The translations under genes were made by a program, and so were the position numbers. This document shows positions 5,527-7,558 of a stretch of 7,558 nt of DNA, one piece after another. How positions within the stretch are numbered: the stretch's first letter is position 1; every line of letters starts with the position of its first letter. This DNA is from Thermomicrobiales bacterium (GTDB lineage Bacteria; Chloroflexota; Limnocylindria; Limnocylindrales; CSP1-4), in contig SPCO01000063.1 of NCBI GenBank assembly GCA_004525275.1, forward strand, positions 1 through 7,558. Direction: 5' to 3'. The notes beneath the pieces are model-generated. The model made no database searches and had not been told where the DNA came from. It saw nothing but the letters and a program-made list of their open reading frames with translations.

Positions 5527-6621
5527 CTATTCGAGCGTTGCAGTCCCCGTCATGGTCGTCGGGTGGACAACGCACAGGAACTCATAGGTGCCGGCCGGCA
5601 GCGCTGGGACTTCATAGATGCGGGTTTCGACACCGCTGAAGATGTCGCCGTTGAAGGCGACGGCCCCCGCTCGGTCAAGGAGTTCGATGTTGTGGGGTAC
5701 CCCAGCATCCTCGTTGGCGAAGGCGATGGTGAAGGGCTGGTCCGCCGGGGCCGACCAGGAATCTTCGACGAACAACACATTCCTGGCCTGGACGGCGACG
5801 TCGGCGGTCGGCCCGCTGGCCGGTGGGGGAGCCTCGGACGAATCGCCCGGTTCGGCTGGGGCTCCGGATTCACCCGGGGCGGCACCGCCATTCACCTCAC
5901 CGACGACGAAGTTCGCGGTCTGGAGCAGCGCTGCCCCGACGATCAGTGCGACGAGTGTGCCGAAGAGGATCGACGGCGGCCGTGACTCCGGGATGTTCTC
6001 CAGGTGGCCGGTCGAATCCGCCTGGACCGTCATGCGGTACTCCTTGACCGCATCGGTGAGCCAGCCCACGAGCGTGGCGATGAGCGCGATGACCCCGGCG
6101 CTCAGCAGCCAGCCCCCGAAGACCAGGCCGAGGAGCAGTGCAAAAACCCCGAAGGCGCCCAGGAACGGTCGCCATGACGGCCCAGGCATGTGGACACCTG
6201 GGGGCGGGCCCTCGTTGCCGACGGCCGGAAGGACCGTTGTCGTCGGTCCGATGTCGTGGTCGTAGTTGCGTAGTCCCTCGGCGAGCCAGTAGAGCAGGGT
6301 CAGGACCAGGGCGATCGTGCCGAGGAGCAGAGCGATCCCGCCGAACACGAGTCCAAGCATCAGCAGCCCGACGCCGATCGCCGCGAAGACCGGCGCGAAG
6401 GATGGCCCGGGCATGTGGATCCCCGCCGGTGTCTCGGGTTCGACTCGCTGGAACCCACGACGGGCTGGCGGGGCCTTGACGAGGCGGCGGAAGGTGGCCA
6501 GGAGGACGAACACGGCGATGATCAAGATCGCGACCGGGATCAGTCCGATGAGCACGCCCCAGTCGGGTATGACGAACTCGCCGGTCAGTTCCAGGATGCG
6601 GGTCCAGACCCGTTCAAGCAT
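5527..6621 (-). CDS. Polytopic membrane protein with duplicated CtaF-like hairpin and C-terminal cupredoxin domain
   Basis: A 364-residue protein. Predicted helices lie near 20-44, 76-93, 95-114, 153-170, 172-190 and 217-236. Basic loops (RRLVKAPPARR at 45-55, VKEYR at 192-196) suggest both termini face outside. Helices 2-3 and 4-5 are two copies of one unit, each starting G[IV]HMPGPS and containing GLVFGG, about 50% identical by my hand alignment. The unit resembles the C-terminal hairpin of actinobacterial cytochrome oxidase subunit IV (CtaF). A Pro/Gly/Ala/Ser/Glu linker (243-273) leads to a cupredoxin domain (about 274-364) with type 1 copper ligands H310 (VPHNIEL), C350, H353 and M357 (FLCVVHPTTM). 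It lies 41 bases after a small oxidase-like gene, before a TlpA-like gene. Likely role: oxidase subunit with a tethered copper site that carries electrons or holds copper. An in-frame TGA lies five codons upstream, so ATG 6621 is the first start; no clear Shine-Dalgarno. Confidence 0.88.
   Translation of the reverse strand: MLERVWTRILELTGEFVIPDWGVLIGLIPVAILIIAVFVLLATFRRLVKAPPARRGFQRVEPETPAGIHMPGPSFAPVFAAIGVGLLMLGLVFGGIALLLGTIALVLTLLYWLAEGLRNYDHDIGPTTTVLPAVGNEGPPPGVHMPGPSWRPFLGAFGVFALLLGLVFGGWLLSAGVIALIATLVGWLTDAVKEYRMTVQADSTGHLENIPESRPPSILFGTLVALIVGAALLQTANFVVGEVNGGAAPGESGAPAEPGDSSEAPPPASGPTADVAVQARNVLFVEDSWSAPADQPFTIAFANEDAGVPHNIELLDRAGAVAFNGDIFSGVETRIYEVPALPAGTYEFLCVVHPTTMTGTATLE
6028..6207 (-). 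repeat. Second copy of the 60-residue hairpin repeat
   Basis: Encodes residues 139-198 of the cupredoxin-fusion protein (PPPGVHMPGPSW to KEYRMT). It lines up without gaps with residues 64-123 at an offset of exactly 75 codons (225 bases). The DNA is conserved best at the motif GGCCC(A/G)GGCATGTGGA (6179-6194 here). Confidence 0.85.
6253..6432 (-). repeat. First copy of the 60-residue hairpin repeat
   Basis: Encodes residues 64-123 of the cupredoxin-fusion protein (TPAGIHMPGPSF to NYDHD). About 30 of 60 residues are identical to the second copy by eye, including GxHMPGPS and LxLGLVFGG. The matching DNA core lies at 6404-6419. The repeat indicates tandem duplication within the gene. Confidence 0.85.
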
Positions 6622-6662
6622 CGGTCGTCGCGATCAGGTCGTGCGCCACAGGCTCGTGCCGG

Positions 6663-6869
6663 TCACTCGTCGGCCGAGCCGGCGACCAGTACATAGGCCA
6701 TGATCGCCATCGCAACGCCGAGGAAGAGGAGCATCGTCGTCCCTGCGGCAATGTCGTCAGATTCACGAATCACGCCGTCGAGACCCGGGACCATCCAGTA
6801 GACGACCCCGATGACGATGAAGATGATGCCAACCAAGGCCGCGTTGCGGGGATGTCGGAGCAGATGCAT
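6663..6869 (-). CDS. Small two-helix oxidase-associated protein, CtaF N-terminal-like
   Basis: A 68-residue membrane protein with helices at about 9-28 (NAALVGIIFIVIGVVYWMV) and 41-63 (AAGTTMLLFLGVAMAIMAYVL), joined by a polar loop PGLDGVIRESDD. Its pattern (Y/W near the end of helix 1, acidic loop, then AGTT opening helix 2) resembles, from memory, the first helical hairpin of actinobacterial cytochrome c oxidase subunit IV (CtaF), which also has AGTT there. It lies 11 bases after ctaE, with AGGAG 8 bases before its ATG, and 41 bases before a protein carrying hairpins like the second half of CtaF. I therefore read it as a small oxidase subunit. The ATG at 6869 is set by that ribosome site; the much longer open frame upstream is a shadow of ctaE. 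Existence is well supported; subunit identity is inferred. Confidence 0.83.
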   Translation of the reverse strand: MHLLRHPRNAALVGIIFIVIGVVYWMVPGLDGVIRESDDIAAGTTMLLFLGVAMAIMAYVLVAGSADE

Positions 6870-6877
6870 GGCCTCGA

Positions 6878-6882
6878 CTCCT
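6878..6882 (-). promoter_or_regulatory. Shine-Dalgarno of the 68-residue gene, overlapping the ctaE stop
   Basis: On the minus strand TAGGAG merges the ctaE stop codon (TAG, 6881-6883) with an AGGAG ribosome site eight bases before the ATG at 6869. It fixes the start of the small gene and suggests coupled translation. Confidence 0.75.
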
Positions 6883-7552
6883 AGGCGGCCGGGGTCTTCC
6901 CGGGAAGCAAATAGAGCAGCGAGAAGAGCAGGATCCAGACGACGTCGACGAAGTGCCAGTAGAGCGAGGCGGCTTCGACCGCGTCGTAGTGTTTGGCGCT
7001 GAATTGTCCGACCATCCCGCGGTAGAGGATGACCGAAAGCATGATGACCCCGCCGAAAACGTGGGCACCGTGGAAACCGGTCAAGGTGTAGTACGTCGTG
7101 CCGTATGTCCCGGACGACAGCGTCAGCCCCTCGGATCCGAGCAGCACATAGTCCGTCATCTGCATCAACAGGAAGATGATGCCCAGGGCGACCGTGACCG
7201 CCATCGACCGGAGGAAGACCGTCCGGTCGTCGCGTCGGATCGCCCAGATGGCGTACTGACACGTGACCGAGCTGAGGATCAGCAGGACCGTCGCCGGCCC
7301 GACGAAGGGCAGGATCTCGAGCGTAAACGGAGCGCCCGTCTCGGGATTGACCGGGGGCCATTGGGCGGTATTGGCTCGGATGTTGAAGTAGGCCGCAAAC
7401 AAGCCGCCGAAGAACATCACCTCGGAGGTGATGAACAGGAGCATCCCCAGCACGGGGTTGGCGATCCCGCCGTGCGAGTCGTGAGGCATGGACGCGAGCG
7501 GGTTGTGCTCGATCGGCAGCGAGGCGTGCTGGTCGCTGGTCGTCATCGTCAT
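6881..7552 (-). CDS. ctaE: Cytochrome c oxidase subunit III (aa3-type heme-copper oxidase)
   Basis: A 223-residue integral membrane subunit of the heme-copper oxidase that reduces oxygen to water; subunit III stabilises the complex and proton uptake rather than binding metal. It has five predicted helices (about 33-57, 81-103, 116-136, 156-177, 196-216), the short form that lacks the first two helices of the mitochondrial type. Conserved elements are SEVMFFGGLFAAYFNIR at 43-59 with E44, LTGFHGAHVFGGVIML at 157-172 and EAASLYWHFVDVVWILLF at 193-210. The N-terminal 30 residues are hydrophilic and His-rich. Start: ATG 7552 is followed by a second in-frame ATG at 7546, and either could be used; only six bases of upstream sequence remain, so ribosome site and promoter cannot be judged. 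It leads the visible part of a six-gene operon; subunits I and II are expected beyond the window. Confidence 0.97.
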   Translation of the reverse strand: MTMTTSDQHASLPIEHNPLASMPHDSHGGIANPVLGMLLFITSEVMFFGGLFAAYFNIRANTAQWPPVNPETGAPFTLEILPFVGPATVLLILSSVTCQYAIWAIRRDDRTVFLRSMAVTVALGIIFLLMQMTDYVLLGSEGLTLSSGTYGTTYYTLTGFHGAHVFGGVIMLSVILYRGMVGQFSAKHYDAVEAASLYWHFVDVVWILLFSLLYLLPGKTPAA

Positions 7553-7558
7553 CGTCTC

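Noticed and set aside
5513..5575. ATG 5575 as the start of the TlpA-like gene
   Set aside because: It would overlap the cupredoxin gene by 49 bases and add a polar Cys-containing leader before the membrane anchor; not excluded, but less likely than GTG 5512.
5012..5587. Plus-strand 191-codon frame opposite the TlpA-like gene
   Set aside because: No domain or ribosome site; mirrors the coding periodicity of the minus-strand gene.
5618..6265. Plus-strand 215-codon open frame opposite the cupredoxin gene
   Set aside because: Low-complexity Pro/Ser/Ala translation without domains, antisense to a gene with clear motifs; typical high-GC shadow.
6870..7361. Long upstream extension of the 68-residue gene
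   Set aside because: It is the shadow of ctaE; the AGGAG site at 6878-6882 marks the real start.
1..7558. CRISPR array, tRNA, rRNA, insertion sequence or prophage
   Set aside because: No spaced short repeats, tRNA-like cloverleaf, transposase motif or terminal repeats were seen on either strand; the window is almost fully covered by ordinary genes.

Overview
The window reads as bacterial chromosome of very high GC content, densely packed, with most genes on the minus strand. A short five-helix cytochrome oxidase subunit III, subunit IV pieces that resemble the actinobacterial CtaF type, a type 1 copper (cupredoxin) domain and a thioredoxin-like protein beside an ABC-2 exporter suggest a GC-rich Chloroflexota lineage or a relative of Actinobacteria. 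This placement is an inference; no rRNA or other decisive marker is present.

Region 1 (7552 down to 3292, minus strand) is one apparent operon of six genes. It begins with cytochrome c oxidase subunit III (ctaE). Next come a 68-residue two-helix protein, a 364-residue membrane protein carrying two copies of a subunit IV-like helical hairpin plus a C-terminal cupredoxin, and a membrane-anchored TlpA/ResA-type thioredoxin-like protein. An ABC transporter ATPase and its ABC-2 permease finish it. Gaps are 11, 41 and 14 bases, and the last three genes are joined by 4-base ATGA stop/start overlaps. The likely theme is an aa3-type terminal oxidase with accessory subunits, followed by genes that could serve its assembly (thiol/copper chemistry, export). 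The upstream oxidase genes (subunits I and II) would lie beyond 7558.

Region 2 (3039-3272, plus strand) is a single 77-residue two-helix membrane protein of unknown function, with a strong ribosome binding site and a plausible promoter. It converges on the oxidase operon with only 19 bases between the two stops.

Region 3 (2871 down to 9, minus strand) is a tight two-gene unit: a GcvT-fold aminomethyltransferase-family protein, and, one base after its stop, a phytoene-desaturase-like (COG1233/PYROXD2-type) FAD oxidoreductase. It looks like a one-carbon or demethylation module rather than the glycine cleavage system, since no gcvH or gcvP is present. The 167-base gap 2872-3038 holds divergent promoters; the minus-strand one is placed so that the transcript could begin exactly at the ATG (leaderless).

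The most noteworthy item is the oxidase subunit arrangement: a CtaF-like subunit that seems split over two genes, with its second half duplicated in tandem and fused to a copper domain that could act as a tethered electron carrier or copper site.
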